The notes beneath the pieces were generated by a model. That model searched no databases, had not been told where the DNA came from, and saw only the letters and a program-made list of their open reading frames with translations. DNA of 64,000 bases from JdFR-22 sp964534325 (GTDB taxonomy: Archaea; Halobacteriota; Archaeoglobi; Archaeoglobales; Archaeoglobaceae): the NCBI GenBank assembly GCA_964534325.1, contig CAZHOR010000010.1, positions 26,631-90,630 of the forward strand, in the 5' to 3' direction. Shown one piece after another: positions 42,327 to 50,968 of this stretch. A program made the translations under genes and the position numbers. Within the stretch, counting starts at the first letter, position 1, and the number at the start of each line of letters is the position of its first letter.

Positions 42327-42970
42327 TGCACAGAATTGAAGTTGATGCGGAAGTTGATGTAATGGAAGCGAACAAGAAACTCGCCGGAGAAAATAGGGAC
42401 TATTTCAAGGAAAAAGGGATTAAAGCCATCAATATAATGGGTGCTACGGGGTCGGGAAAGACCCTGCTGATAGAGAAGACGGCCAGTTCCCTCAATGGAG
42501 TTGCTATCGGTGCCATACTGGGAGATGTTTCGGGTATGGCCGATTACAACCGGGTGGTGAAGCACGGGATCAAAGCCGAGTCGGTAAGCACAGGCAAGGA
42601 ATGCCACCTGGACGCCCACTTCGTGCACCACGCGGTAGAATCCTTTGATGATGTTAAAGTGCTCTTCATGGAGAACGTAGGCAACTTGATATGTCCTGTG
42701 GACTTCGATCTGGGTGAGAACTATCGGGCTGTAATGGTCAGTGTGACAGAGGGTGACGATGTGGTGGAAAAGCACTCAGAGATATTCAGGCTCGCCGATA
42801 TCATTATAATCAATAAGGTGGGTCTTGCTGATGCCGTGGAAGCCGACGTAGATAAGATGGAAAAGGATGCCAGGGACATCAATGCCCGGGCTTTAATACT
42901 CAAGATGGATTTGAGAAAGGATATTGGATTTAATGAATGGATCGATTGGTTAAGGAATAAGGTGATATAA
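42326..42970 (+). CDS. hypB: Hydrogenase nickel incorporation GTPase HypB
   Basis: A 214-residue SIMIBI-class GTPase. The P-loop is GATGSGKT (about 38-45), a metal-binding pair lies in KECHLDAHFVH (about 92-102), switch region ENVGNLICP (about 116-124) and the guanine-specificity motif is NKVG (about 166). The N-terminal nickel-binding CxxCGC motif of some bacterial HypB is absent, as in other archaeal members. Its ATG overlaps the hypA stop by one base and AGATGGAGGT is its ribosome site. Confidence 0.93.
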   Translation: MHRIEVDAEVDVMEANKKLAGENRDYFKEKGIKAINIMGATGSGKTLLIEKTASSLNGVAIGAILGDVSGMADYNRVVKHGIKAESVSTGKECHLDAHFVHHAVESFDDVKVLFMENVGNLICPVDFDLGENYRAVMVSVTEGDDVVEKHSEIFRLADIIIINKVGLADAVEADVDKMEKDARDINARALILKMDLRKDIGFNEWIDWLRNKVI

Positions 42971-43200
42971 TGTGTCTTGCTATACCTGGAGTTGTAGAAA
43001 GTGTAGAAGATCCTTTTGCTATTGTAGATTTTAGCGGAACTAAGAAGAAGGTCAGGATTGATCTGATCGATGATGTGAAGCCGGGAGAATACGTTCTGGT
43101 CCACGTCGGTTTTGCCATCGAGAAGATCGATGAGCAGGAAGCCAAAGAGCTGGAAGAAATGTTGAACGAGATCCTGGCGCCTCCTGAGGAAGTTCAATGA
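42970..43200 (+). CDS. hypC: Hydrogenase maturation chaperone HypC
   Basis: A 76-residue protein starting MCLAIPGVV. The N-terminal cysteine (Cys2) and the following hydrophobic strand are the defining features of HypC, which carries the Fe(CN)2CO group from HypD to the hydrogenase large subunit. The C-terminus is a charged helix rich in Glu. It overlaps hypB by one base and hypD by four bases. Confidence 0.93.
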   Translation: MCLAIPGVVESVEDPFAIVDFSGTKKKVRIDLIDDVKPGEYVLVHVGFAIEKIDEQEAKELEEMLNEILAPPEEVQ

Positions 43201-44288
43201 TATCCAAGGACAAGATCAAGAGCGGGATCCAGGAAGTCTCCAAAAAGATACATCAAGAGATGGAGGATAGGGAAGAGATAAGGCTGATGCACTTATGCGG
43301 AACTCATGAAGATACCATAACCCGCTACAATCTCAGAAGCCTGCTTCCCCCCAATTTGAAGCTTTTATCTGGACCGGGCTGTCCGGTGTGCATAATCCCT
43401 GACACTGACCTGCAGATGGTGTTCCATCTCATCGGCAAGAAGAACATCATCTTCACTACTTTTGGGGATATGGCGAGAGTCCCTTTCGATAAGAAGTCCC
43501 TGTTCTATTATCGCTCAAATGGTTATGATATCAGGCTGGTCTACAGCATATTCGATGCGGTAGAGATAGCTCAGGAAAGCGAGAGGCCCGTAGTCCATTT
43601 CGGTATAGGTTTCGAGACAACCATGCCCTCCACGGCTCTGGCCGTTCTGGATGAGGTGGAGAACTTTTACGTATTCTCATCGCACAGGTTCTTTATACCC
43701 GCCATGGAGCACCTCCTTTCGCTGGGGGAGGCGAATATCAACGGGTTCATCAATCCGGGTCACGTATCAACTATTGTGGGCATGAAGGCCTACGAGAATG
43801 TGAAGGAGCAGTACAATGTTCCTCAGGTCATCGCAGGTTTTGAGCCCTACGATGTGATGATAGCTGTTTACCAGATAGTCAAGGCCATGAACAGAGGAGA
43901 AGACCTCTTGCAGAACGAGTACACCAGGGCAGTGAAATATGATGGCAATACAAAGGCACAGGACGTCATGGAAGAGGTTTTCGACAAAGAAGACTGGGAG
44001 TGGAGAGGTTTAGGCTCTGTCCCCAATTCTGGAGCAGCCATAAGCAAAAAATTCGAAGACTACGACGCAATGAAGGTGTATGAAGACGCGTTCTCGGACT
44101 TCGAACCCAAAGAAGATACAAAGAAAAGGGCTTGCAGATGCGGAGACGTGTTGAGAGGACTGATGACCCCCACAGAATGTCCCCTCTTCACCAAAGGCTG
44201 TACCCCCAGAGACCCCATCGGGCCCTGCATGGTGAGCTTTGAAGGGACCTGCAACATCTGGGCCAAATACGGCGGATATCAGACGTAG
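43197..44288 (+). CDS. hypD: Hydrogenase maturation FeS protein HypD
   Basis: A 363-residue protein that, with HypC and HypE, assembles the Fe(CN)2CO unit. Motifs are MHLCGTHED (about 29-37), GPGCPVC (about 60-66), HFGIGFETT (about 135-143), NPGHV and the [4Fe-4S] cysteines in the C-terminus (CRCG, CPLF, CTPR, CMVS and CNIW). HypE, HypF and the hydrogenase itself are not in the window. It closes the operon; no further gene follows within 340 bases. Confidence 0.93.
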   Translation: MISKDKIKSGIQEVSKKIHQEMEDREEIRLMHLCGTHEDTITRYNLRSLLPPNLKLLSGPGCPVCIIPDTDLQMVFHLIGKKNIIFTTFGDMARVPFDKKSLFYYRSNGYDIRLVYSIFDAVEIAQESERPVVHFGIGFETTMPSTALAVLDEVENFYVFSSHRFFIPAMEHLLSLGEANINGFINPGHVSTIVGMKAYENVKEQYNVPQVIAGFEPYDVMIAVYQIVKAMNRGEDLLQNEYTRAVKYDGNTKAQDVMEEVFDKEDWEWRGLGSVPNSGAAISKKFEDYDAMKVYEDAFSDFEPKEDTKKRACRCGDVLRGLMTPTECPLFTKGCTPRDPIGPCMVSFEGTCNIWAKYGGYQT

Positions 44289-44634
44289 AAAGGTGTAGAT
44301 ACTGGAAGACTGATACTCTCAACCTTAACTCTACCAGTTTTATATATTATATCTTTCCAAATTATTTTAACTAACGAAATAAAATAACATATTAATCCTC
44401 AGGCCCACCAAATAACTAGCTGAAACTCTTACACCTACCACGCCTCGAGGCTTTGGAAAAAACCGCCCCCGAAGTTCTCGAGGCCATATTTTATTAGTTC
44501 GAAACCTTGGTTTAACTGGTTTAATGACTGAAAACTGTAGATAAACATTGACTATGGGTAAGCTGTGAGGAATGTTTACACAATATTTACTTAGACTATA
44601 AAAATAAAAAATAAAAAGAAAAGTAATTGGGTTA
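44289..44634. other. Convergent intergenic region with inverted repeat
   Basis: About 346 bases between the ends of hypD and the betaine-binding-protein gene. The one notable element is an inverted repeat at 44442-44484. The remainder is AT-rich and no RNA gene could be recognised; GTTCGAAACC near 44497 resembles a tRNA T-loop but has no acceptor or anticodon partners. Confidence 0.5.
44442..44484. repeat. Inverted repeat GCCTCGAG...CTCGAGGC
   Basis: GCCTCGAG (44442-44449) and CTCGAGGC (44477-44484) are exact inverted copies separated by 27 bases, and each arm contains the self-complementary CTCGAG. The GC-rich hairpin stands out in an AT-rich spacer between two convergent genes and may serve as a bidirectional terminator or a protein site. 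No T tract follows on either strand directly. Confidence 0.5.
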
Positions 44635-45513
44635 TTATTCAAATACTGAGGTCCATTCTTGGACCTTGTCCTGGTTGGCTGCGGTCCATTCTTCGGCTAT
44701 GGTTTCTGGGTCTTTATCCAGGTCGCTGTACTGGTGTATCCACTCGCTCTGGGTGTCTGCTTCGATCTGGAATTTCTTGAAGAAGGCATAAACCTTGGGG
44801 TAGTCTTCTTGGAAGTCGTTCCTGGCTACGGTGTATACTTTGTCTCCACCACCGTAGATATCTTCAGGGTCATCCAGCTTCTTAATGTCGAATACAGCGA
44901 AAGCAGAATGAGGCTCCCAGAGAGTAACTACAACCCATTCTTCCTTTTGGATGGCTCTGTCAAGTGAGGTGATCATTGTGGGAGTGCTTCCCTGACTGAT
45001 GTCGTATTCTTCCAGACCATATGTTGATATAGCCTGTTCAGTAGAGTTCATTATGCCTGCGCCGGGTTCTATACCCACGATCTTACCATCAAACTTGCTG
45101 GAATTCCCTTTCAGATCTTCGACCGAGTGTATTCCTGCTTCGTAGACGTATGTAGGTACTGCCAATCCTAACCAGGTCGTGGGTTCATTAACTGCAACTT
45201 GTTCCAGTCCATAACTATACCTGTCCCAGTATTCTCCATGTGTCACGGGAAACCATCCGGCTAACATGGCGTCAATTCCTTCTTTATCGGCTATCTGCTG
45301 ATAGACAATACCGGCATCCAGCTGCTTTGTTTCCACCGTGTAACCTTCATTTTCAAGTATGTGCTTGACCACAGCGGTCTTTACTGTTACTCCCGGCCAT
45401 GGGGGTACCACAAAAAGAGTGGTATCCCTCCCGGCATAAAGATAAAGAGGTATGTAGCCAACTCCAATGAAATGGATCGACTTCCGGGCCAGCTCAAGTT
45501 TAAGTGATCGCAT
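44635..45513 (-). CDS. Glycine betaine-binding protein (OpuAC-like) with foreign N-terminus
   Basis: A 292-residue protein. From about residue 36 it is an OpuAC-type ligand-binding domain for glycine betaine/proline-betaine-like solutes (VVPPWPGVTVKTAVV, then AGWFPVTHGEYWD and EPGAGIMNST). The first 35 residues are not a signal peptide or lipobox as expected for such proteins. Instead, LELARKSIHFIGVGYIPLYLY resembles the start of the polyprenol/diacylglycerol kinase (SEC59/DGK1-like) membrane family. The binding domain appears to have lost its own leader and become fused to a truncated kinase N-terminus. No ABC permease or ATPase genes are adjacent. It could be inactive or anchored by the borrowed helix. 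Confidence 0.75.
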   Translation of the reverse strand: MRSLKLELARKSIHFIGVGYIPLYLYAGRDTTLFVVPPWPGVTVKTAVVKHILENEGYTVETKQLDAGIVYQQIADKEGIDAMLAGWFPVTHGEYWDRYSYGLEQVAVNEPTTWLGLAVPTYVYEAGIHSVEDLKGNSSKFDGKIVGIEPGAGIMNSTEQAISTYGLEEYDISQGSTPTMITSLDRAIQKEEWVVVTLWEPHSAFAVFDIKKLDDPEDIYGGGDKVYTVARNDFQEDYPKVYAFFKKFQIEADTQSEWIHQYSDLDKDPETIAEEWTAANQDKVQEWTSVFE

Positions 45514-45538
45514 AATCTCCAATAAGGGTAGAGTCTCA

Positions 45539-45577
45539 ATTATTGATTATTGATTATTGATTATTGATTATTGATTA
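45539..45577. repeat. Tandem 7-bp repeat (TATTGAT)5
   Basis: Five exact copies of TATTGAT (45541-45575) with a partial copy on each side lie between metG and the betaine-binding-protein gene. The spacer is the upstream region of the binding-protein gene. A second 7-bp tandem repeat with a different unit lies at 60.9-61.1 kb. Confidence 0.8.
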
Positions 45578-45631
45578 CTCCCAATATTTATGCTACAACA
45601 ATGGTTGAATAATAAAAAGCAGGGAACTGAT

Positions 45632-47629
45632 TTATCTCAGTCCCGCTCCTGGTGGGACGTCTTTATCGGGATGCATCAATATGGGTTTTCCGTTCACGTC
45701 AGCAGCCAGTACCATACCCTGGCTCTCCACACCCATTAGTTTGGCGGGCTTCATGTTCACCAGAACTGGCACTAATTTCCCTTCCACCTCTTCAGGAGAG
45801 TAGTCAGCTGCGATCCCTGCTACCATCTGCCTTACTTCATCGCCGATGTCCACTTCCAGCCGCAACAACTTATTGCTCTTTTTAACGTTTTCAGCTTTAA
45901 CTATCTTCCCTATTCTCAAATCCATCTTCTTGAGGTCTTCTATATCGATCTCAGGTGCTTCTTCCTTCTTCATTTCCATTTCACCGCCCTCGGCTTTTTT
46001 AATTCTTTCCAGCATGTTCTTCTCCATGCTCTCGATGGTCTCGTCATCGATCTTCTCGAAGGGGACCTGCGGCTTGTGAAGAATAACCTTTCCTGCCAGC
46101 TGTTGAGCATCCCTCACCTGCACACTATTCAGGTCCAGCCCCATGTATTCTCCCATTTTGTAGATATTCCTGGGGGCTACGGGATATGAGAACATCAACA
46201 GTGCTCTGGCTATCTGCAGGCAGGAAGCTATAACCTCTTCACACATCTCCTTATCCGTTTTTATCAGCTCCCATGGCCTCTTGTTCTGGAAATAATTGTT
46301 ACCGAATGTTGCCAGCTCCATGAAAGAATCAGTAGCTATTTTAAGCTCCCATTCCTTCACCGCACTGGTGAGCTTTTCTTCTGTCTCCTTTATCTTCTGA
46401 GTAACTTCAGGGTCCACCTTATCCTCATCGACTTCGATCTCTCCGAAGTTCTTCCACGCAAAGAACATAACCCTATACAAGAAGTTGCCCAGCGTAGCGA
46501 TCAGCTCGTTGTTTATCTTCTCCTTGAACAGCTCCCAGGAGAAGTTGAGGTCCTTCTGGTGAGAGGTATAATTCACCAGATAATATCTGAGGAAGTCGGT
46601 GGTGAAACCCGAGTTGAGGTAGTCTTCTTCTACCCAGACCACGTATCCCCGGCTCTTGGAGAGTTTCTTTCCTTCTACCTTGATCATTCCGCTGGCAACT
46701 ACCCCGTGGGGTAGGGAGTAGCCGGAAGCGTTGAGCATGGCAGGCCAGAATATGCAGTGATGGTACACGATATCCAGTCCGATGAAGTGGATTATTTCTC
46801 CATTATTGAACCAGATGTCCTTCCAGTCCTTACCCATCTTCTCGCAGGCCTGCTCGGTGAAAGTGATGTAGCCAATGGGTGCATCCACCCACACATATAC
46901 CACCAGGTCTTCTTCTCCGGGGAATTTGACGCCCCAGTCCAGATTCCTGGTTATGCACCAGTCCTTAAGCTCTCCCCTAATCCATTCCTTGGCATAATTG
47001 AGGGCATTCTCTGTACCCCTTACATTCTCCAGGTAACCCTGTAAAAACTCCTTGAAAAGGGATAGCTGGAAGAAGTAGTGATTTTGTCTCCTGAAGACTG
47101 CACCGCTTCCGCACACCTTACACGTTGGGCCCTGTATTTCTCCCGGCTCCAGATACCTTCCACAGCCCTGATCGCACTCATCTCCGCGGGCAGTTTCACC
47201 ACAGTAGGGGCAGATTCCCTCTACATATCTGTCGGGGAGGAATCTCTGGCACACTGGACAGTAGGCCAGTTCTATCTCCTGAGTGTAGATGTATCCGTTA
47301 TCGATAATTCTCTGCACCAGTTCCTGAGTCCTCTCGTGGTGGGGCTGGCTGTCAGTCTTCCCGTAATAATCGAATTCTATATCCAGTTCTTTGAATATTT
47401 TCTCAAAATGACCGTGATACTTGTTCACCAGATCTCTGGGGGTCACTCCTTCGTTCTCCGCATTTATCACGATAGGGGTCCCATGACAGTCGCTCCCGCA
47501 GACGAACACCACATCCTCCCCCATCATCTTGAGGTAGCGGACGTAAATGTCTGCGGGGATATAAGTTCTCAGATGCCCTATGTGGGCTTTGCCGTTGGTA
47601 TATGGCAGGCCACAAGTCACAAGCTTCAA
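45632..47629 (-). CDS. metG: Methionyl-tRNA synthetase with C-terminal tRNA-binding domain
   Basis: A 665-residue class I synthetase. The HIGH motif is AHIGH (about 15-19), the signature KLSKS (about 331) replaces KMSKS, and a pair of zinc ribbons (CPVC, CPYCG and CDQGC, CKVCG) lies between them. The C-terminal 110 residues form an EMAP/Trbp111-type tRNA-binding domain (LRIGKIVKAE). All parts expected of a full-length archaeal MetG are present. TTG 47629 is the start with GAGGTGAT close upstream. It lies downstream of hisB on the same strand with 45 bases between. Confidence 0.95.
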   Translation of the reverse strand: MKLVTCGLPYTNGKAHIGHLRTYIPADIYVRYLKMMGEDVVFVCGSDCHGTPIVINAENEGVTPRDLVNKYHGHFEKIFKELDIEFDYYGKTDSQPHHERTQELVQRIIDNGYIYTQEIELAYCPVCQRFLPDRYVEGICPYCGETARGDECDQGCGRYLEPGEIQGPTCKVCGSGAVFRRQNHYFFQLSLFKEFLQGYLENVRGTENALNYAKEWIRGELKDWCITRNLDWGVKFPGEEDLVVYVWVDAPIGYITFTEQACEKMGKDWKDIWFNNGEIIHFIGLDIVYHHCIFWPAMLNASGYSLPHGVVASGMIKVEGKKLSKSRGYVVWVEEDYLNSGFTTDFLRYYLVNYTSHQKDLNFSWELFKEKINNELIATLGNFLYRVMFFAWKNFGEIEVDEDKVDPEVTQKIKETEEKLTSAVKEWELKIATDSFMELATFGNNYFQNKRPWELIKTDKEMCEEVIASCLQIARALLMFSYPVAPRNIYKMGEYMGLDLNSVQVRDAQQLAGKVILHKPQVPFEKIDDETIESMEKNMLERIKKAEGGEMEMKKEEAPEIDIEDLKKMDLRIGKIVKAENVKKSNKLLRLEVDIGDEVRQMVAGIAADYSPEEVEGKLVPVLVNMKPAKLMGVESQGMVLAADVNGKPILMHPDKDVPPGAGLR

Positions 47630-47674
47630 GTGATCACCTCAATAATTCTATAGCTCCATCATTCATTTCTCGTT

Positions 47675-48244
47675 TTAGTCCAGTTTTCCTTTGGTGCTCT
47701 TTACTTCATCATCAATGACCTGGACCGCTTTTTTCAGGGCTATCCCGAAGGCCTTGAATCCGGCTTCCATCATATGATGGGGGCTTTTACCCTTCACGGA
47801 AAGATAAACATTCAATCCGGAGTACCTGCAAAGGGTGTCGAAGAAGTGATAAAAATTCTCTCCTTTAAAGCCGTCTATGTTCCCTAGTTTACCCTCGTAG
47901 TTGAAAACACCTCTTCCGCTTATGTCCACGGCGCAGGTCGATATGCTCTCATCCATCGGTACCATTGCGTCTCCAAACCTTGTTATGCCCTTCTTGTCTC
48001 CTAACGCCTCTTTGAGGGCAACGCCAAGGGTTATTGCCGTATCTTCAACCGTGTGGTGCTCATCAATTTCAATATCTCCTTTAGCAAATAAATCCACTCC
48101 GATACCGGAATGTTTGGAGAAGCTCTCCAGCATGTGATTGAAGAAGGGTAACCCGGTTTCGATTTCGTATTCAGGGGAGTCAAGCTTTATTCCTGCCCTG
48201 ACCTCCACCTCAGACGTTTTTCTTTCAGACTCTCCTTTTCTCAT
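47675..48244 (-). CDS. hisB: Imidazoleglycerol-phosphate dehydratase
   Basis: A 189-residue enzyme of histidine biosynthesis. Metal-binding motifs are FFNHML (about 34-39), DEHHTVED (about 61-68), and HHMMEAGFKAFG (about 155-166). It consists of the dehydratase domain only, without the phosphatase domain of E. coli HisB. ATG 48244 is preferred because GAGGTG precedes it; GTG 48250 overlaps this site. It is in the same orientation as hisA upstream and metG downstream. Confidence 0.93.
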   Translation of the reverse strand: MRKGESERKTSEVEVRAGIKLDSPEYEIETGLPFFNHMLESFSKHSGIGVDLFAKGDIEIDEHHTVEDTAITLGVALKEALGDKKGITRFGDAMVPMDESISTCAVDISGRGVFNYEGKLGNIDGFKGENFYHFFDTLCRYSGLNVYLSVKGKSPHHMMEAGFKAFGIALKKAVQVIDDEVKSTKGKLD

Positions 48245-48286
48245 CTCCACACCTCAACATTATCTTTAACATCGGGTAAATCAAAT

Positions 48287-48997
48287 TCATTCCTCAACAC
48301 CGATCAGGTCATCAAATTCAAGCTTTTTAGTGTATAATGCTGAACCAATAACCACTCCTGCCACCCCGGTATTTTTAACGTTTATCACATCCTCCCTGGT
48401 GGTTATCCCTCCTGCAACGTATATAGGGGATGTTGTTGACTGGACCAGCTTGTGGATCTTATCCAGGATTATACCTCCCATCAACCCTTCCACATCAACG
48501 TTGGTATACAAGAAGGACACATCCAGATCCGCATACTCCTCTGCCAGCTCGTAGGGAGTGTATATGGTATCTTCGGTCCATCCCTTCACCACAACCTTAT
48601 CCATTTTGGCATCAACCGCAACCATGATCTTTCCGGGGTGATCACGGGCTAAATTCTTGACCTCATCCATATTCTCTACGGCCATGGTCCCTACAATGAC
48701 CCTATCTATCCCCAGGGAGACCAGCCTCTCTATAAGATCTCTACTCCTTATGCCCCCGCCGACCTGGATCTCGCAAGACACATTCTCCCGTATTTGCCGG
48801 ATTACATCTTCGTGGACCAGCTTACCGCCGAAAGCTCCGCTTAAATCGATTATGTGCAGAGCTCGAGCCTTTTCGGCCCACATTAGAGCGATGTCCACAG
48901 GATGCTCCAGGGAGACTATCACGTCATCTTCCTTACCCTGTCTCAATTGAACGCATTTACCATCCTTGAGGTCAACAGCAGGTATAACTTTGAACAT
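48287..48997 (-). CDS. hisA: ProFAR isomerase HisA
   Basis: A 236-residue (beta-alpha)8 barrel enzyme. The first catalytic Asp is in PAVDLKDGKCVQL (residues 6-18) and the second in VAVDAKMDKVVVKGW (about 126-140); the phosphate-binding GGG loops are QVGGGIR (about 76-82) and YVAGGI (about 193). It acts just before HisH/HisF, which in this window is a fused gene far away at 62-64 kb. hisA and hisB are 36 bases apart and likely cotranscribed. Confidence 0.93.
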   Translation of the reverse strand: MFKVIPAVDLKDGKCVQLRQGKEDDVIVSLEHPVDIALMWAEKARALHIIDLSGAFGGKLVHEDVIRQIRENVSCEIQVGGGIRSRDLIERLVSLGIDRVIVGTMAVENMDEVKNLARDHPGKIMVAVDAKMDKVVVKGWTEDTIYTPYELAEEYADLDVSFLYTNVDVEGLMGGIILDKIHKLVQSTTSPIYVAGGITTREDVINVKNTGVAGVVIGSALYTKKLEFDDLIGVEE

Positions 48998-49154
48998 CTT
49001 GCTGCTCTTTTACTTCCACTTTATAAATAATTTAAGCCTATTACTGGCTGAAAGGTTGAGAAAGGTGAGGAACTGGACTCTAAGGAAAGAGAGTTTATGG
49101 GAAAAGATACAGAAAAATCAAAGACAAAAAAAGTTTGAAAAAGACTAATAAGTC

Positions 49155-50087
49155 TTATCTACTCCTTTTTATTAAAATTAGGGCTGCTGCCGTTCCCATA
49201 ACAGCGAGTAGAGCTTCAAATCCAGGCATGGACCCTTTGATGGACATAGTTACTTTTTCTTCCTGGACGTGTTCTCCACTAACTGCCTTCAATACTCCTT
49301 CAGCAGTTACCCCGATGGGGACATTGGAGGGCACATCTACAGTGTATTCAAATTCCTTGGGATACGGTGGGTACTGTGTGCCCAGATTGTGTTTCTTGCT
49401 GTAGACCAGGGAGTTCACCTCAAGTGACAGGTCAATTGGCTCCTCGAACCCCTCTTGAGCGTCGATACGCATTTTGTACTTGATGCTATCTCCGGGATTT
49501 ACACTGGCTTCTTCTGGCTCTATAGTAATGGAGAATGGGACACTTTCAGCCTGTATAGATCCTTCAGGCTCCCAGGTCCAGCTTATCTTGTGGTAAGAGA
49601 AACTAACTTCTTCCAGTCTTCTACCATCATTGCTATCATTCGGTGAAAAGGGTTTAACGGAGGTTATTAGAGCGTCTTCCAATTTGACAGTGTAGTAGTG
49701 CTCCTCTGCTCCTGCGGAGGTTGTTCTGAAGAAATTTAGCTCCACACTGGATAGCCGTTCTCCTGTAACAAGAGCCTGCTCGAGCAAGGGACTCGCCTTA
49801 TCGTATTCCTTTACTATTTTGAGCGGGCCATCAACATGTCTTCCTGTTGGCCTGCCTCTCTCGTCGGTGGGTATCTTCACTTCATGCTCCATAACATAGA
49901 CCTTGATAGAACCCTCCCTCCCGGCATCAGTGACCGAACCCTCAATATCGCCCTGATTTTGTCCTGTTACCCACATGTAAGCTGGTTGAGAAGCAGAGAC
50001 CGTGGTGAGGGAAAAGATAACCGCAAAGAGGGCTACTAGTGCGACCAAAAGTCTAATGAATCTGACGGTTGGATTGTTATCTTTCAC
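49155..50087 (-). CDS. Secreted Hcp-like protein with beta domain and PGF-CTERM anchor
   Basis: A 310-residue exported protein. A signal peptide covers residues 1-32. Residues about 35-172 match the Hcp (type VI secretion tube) fold: AYMWVTGQNQGDIEGS, the block ending HVDGPLKIVKEYDKASPLL (about 82-100), ELNFFRTTSAG, HYYTVKLEDALI and SYHKISWTWEPEG. A second beta-rich domain (about 180-280) follows, then a PGF-CTERM signal (PGFEA at 288, transmembrane helix, KRSR). Known Hcp proteins are cytoplasmic and lack signal peptides, so this one would instead be sorted to the surface. No other type VI genes are present. Confidence 0.78.
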   Translation of the reverse strand: MKDNNPTVRFIRLLVALVALFAVIFSLTTVSASQPAYMWVTGQNQGDIEGSVTDAGREGSIKVYVMEHEVKIPTDERGRPTGRHVDGPLKIVKEYDKASPLLEQALVTGERLSSVELNFFRTTSAGAEEHYYTVKLEDALITSVKPFSPNDSNDGRRLEEVSFSYHKISWTWEPEGSIQAESVPFSITIEPEEASVNPGDSIKYKMRIDAQEGFEEPIDLSLEVNSLVYSKKHNLGTQYPPYPKEFEYTVDVPSNVPIGVTAEGVLKAVSGEHVQEEKVTMSIKGSMPGFEALLAVMGTAAALILIKRSR

Positions 50088-50152
50088 CCTATCACACTTT
50101 TTTCACGACGGCATACGGACAGCATATGGCACCATACGGACAATAACACTTT

Positions 50153-50710
50153 CTATATAAGATTCCTGGTAGAATCCTGGCTCTCTATTCCTTCAGGTTC
50201 CCATGTCCATGTAATCTTGTCGTAGACAAAAGCAACATCTTCCATATAGCCTAATTCTGTTCCTTTTTCATTATCGGTGGTGAACTGGCTCTTTATGGAG
50301 ACGATCATGGCATCTTCCAGCTTGACGGTGTAGTATTGCTCTTCTGCTCCTGAGGGGGTTGTCCTGAAGAATTTGAGGTCAATATCCAATCGCTCTCCTG
50401 TAGTCAAAGCCTGATGCAATAAAGGACTCGACTTGTCGACCTCTTTTGTAATGGTCAAGGGTCCATAGAAGCGAGCTCCCGTTGGCGAACCCCGCTCATC
50501 AGTGGGTATAGCTACCTCATGCTCCATATCGTAGACCTTTATAGTATCCTCCCTGCCAGCTACAGTGACTGAGCCCTCGATATCGCCCTGATTATTGCCT
50601 GTTACCCACATATACGCAGGGGAGGGAGCAGCAACTATTCCTGGAAGAAGCATTAGGATTGCTAAAGAAAAAGCAAAAACCCCTATCCAGCTTCTCTTCA
50701 TTCTTCCCAT
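50153..50710 (-). CDS. Secreted Hcp-like protein, short paralogue without anchor
   Basis: A 185-residue exported protein with a signal peptide (about residues 1-28) and an Hcp-like domain nearly identical in layout to its downstream neighbour: AYMWVTGNNQGDIEGS, GPLTITKEVDKSSPLL, LKFFRTTPSG, QYYTVKLEDAMI and DKITWTWEPEG. It stops right after this domain, without the second domain or PGF-CTERM tail. The two genes lie 65 bases apart in tandem and are products of duplication. One would be released and one anchored, which suggests a soluble and an attached subunit. ATG 50710 is preceded by GGAGTG at seven bases. Confidence 0.78.
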   Translation of the reverse strand: MGRMKRSWIGVFAFSLAILMLLPGIVAAPSPAYMWVTGNNQGDIEGSVTVAGREDTIKVYDMEHEVAIPTDERGSPTGARFYGPLTITKEVDKSSPLLHQALTTGERLDIDLKFFRTTPSGAEEQYYTVKLEDAMIVSIKSQFTTDNEKGTELGYMEDVAFVYDKITWTWEPEGIESQDSTRNLI

Positions 50711-50968
50711 TATAAAACACTCCAAACGTTTAAAGAGATTTTATACTAGTCCGTTATAAACTTAACGATTTTGTTACCTGTTTGTTACCTGACTTTTTGT
50801 TTTCTTTACCATTAAAATATCTAAAAAGCGGGTAGGCTTGATTGTCTTTAACTCAAAAATAGTTTTATGAGCTGCTATTACGAGCCGATCAATAGGACAA
50901 CCTCCACATATCTTTTTACTTTTTTCTTTCAATTATTATAATAAACCATATGTTTAGGCCATCCGAAA

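Noticed and set aside
44480..44560. tRNA-like GTTCGAAACC sequence
   Set aside because: No matching acceptor stem, D-arm or anticodon arm could be drawn around it.
49155..50725. Type VI secretion system
   Set aside because: Only Hcp-like domains are present; no TssB/C sheath, TssJ/L/M membrane complex or VgrG genes, and both proteins carry signal peptides.
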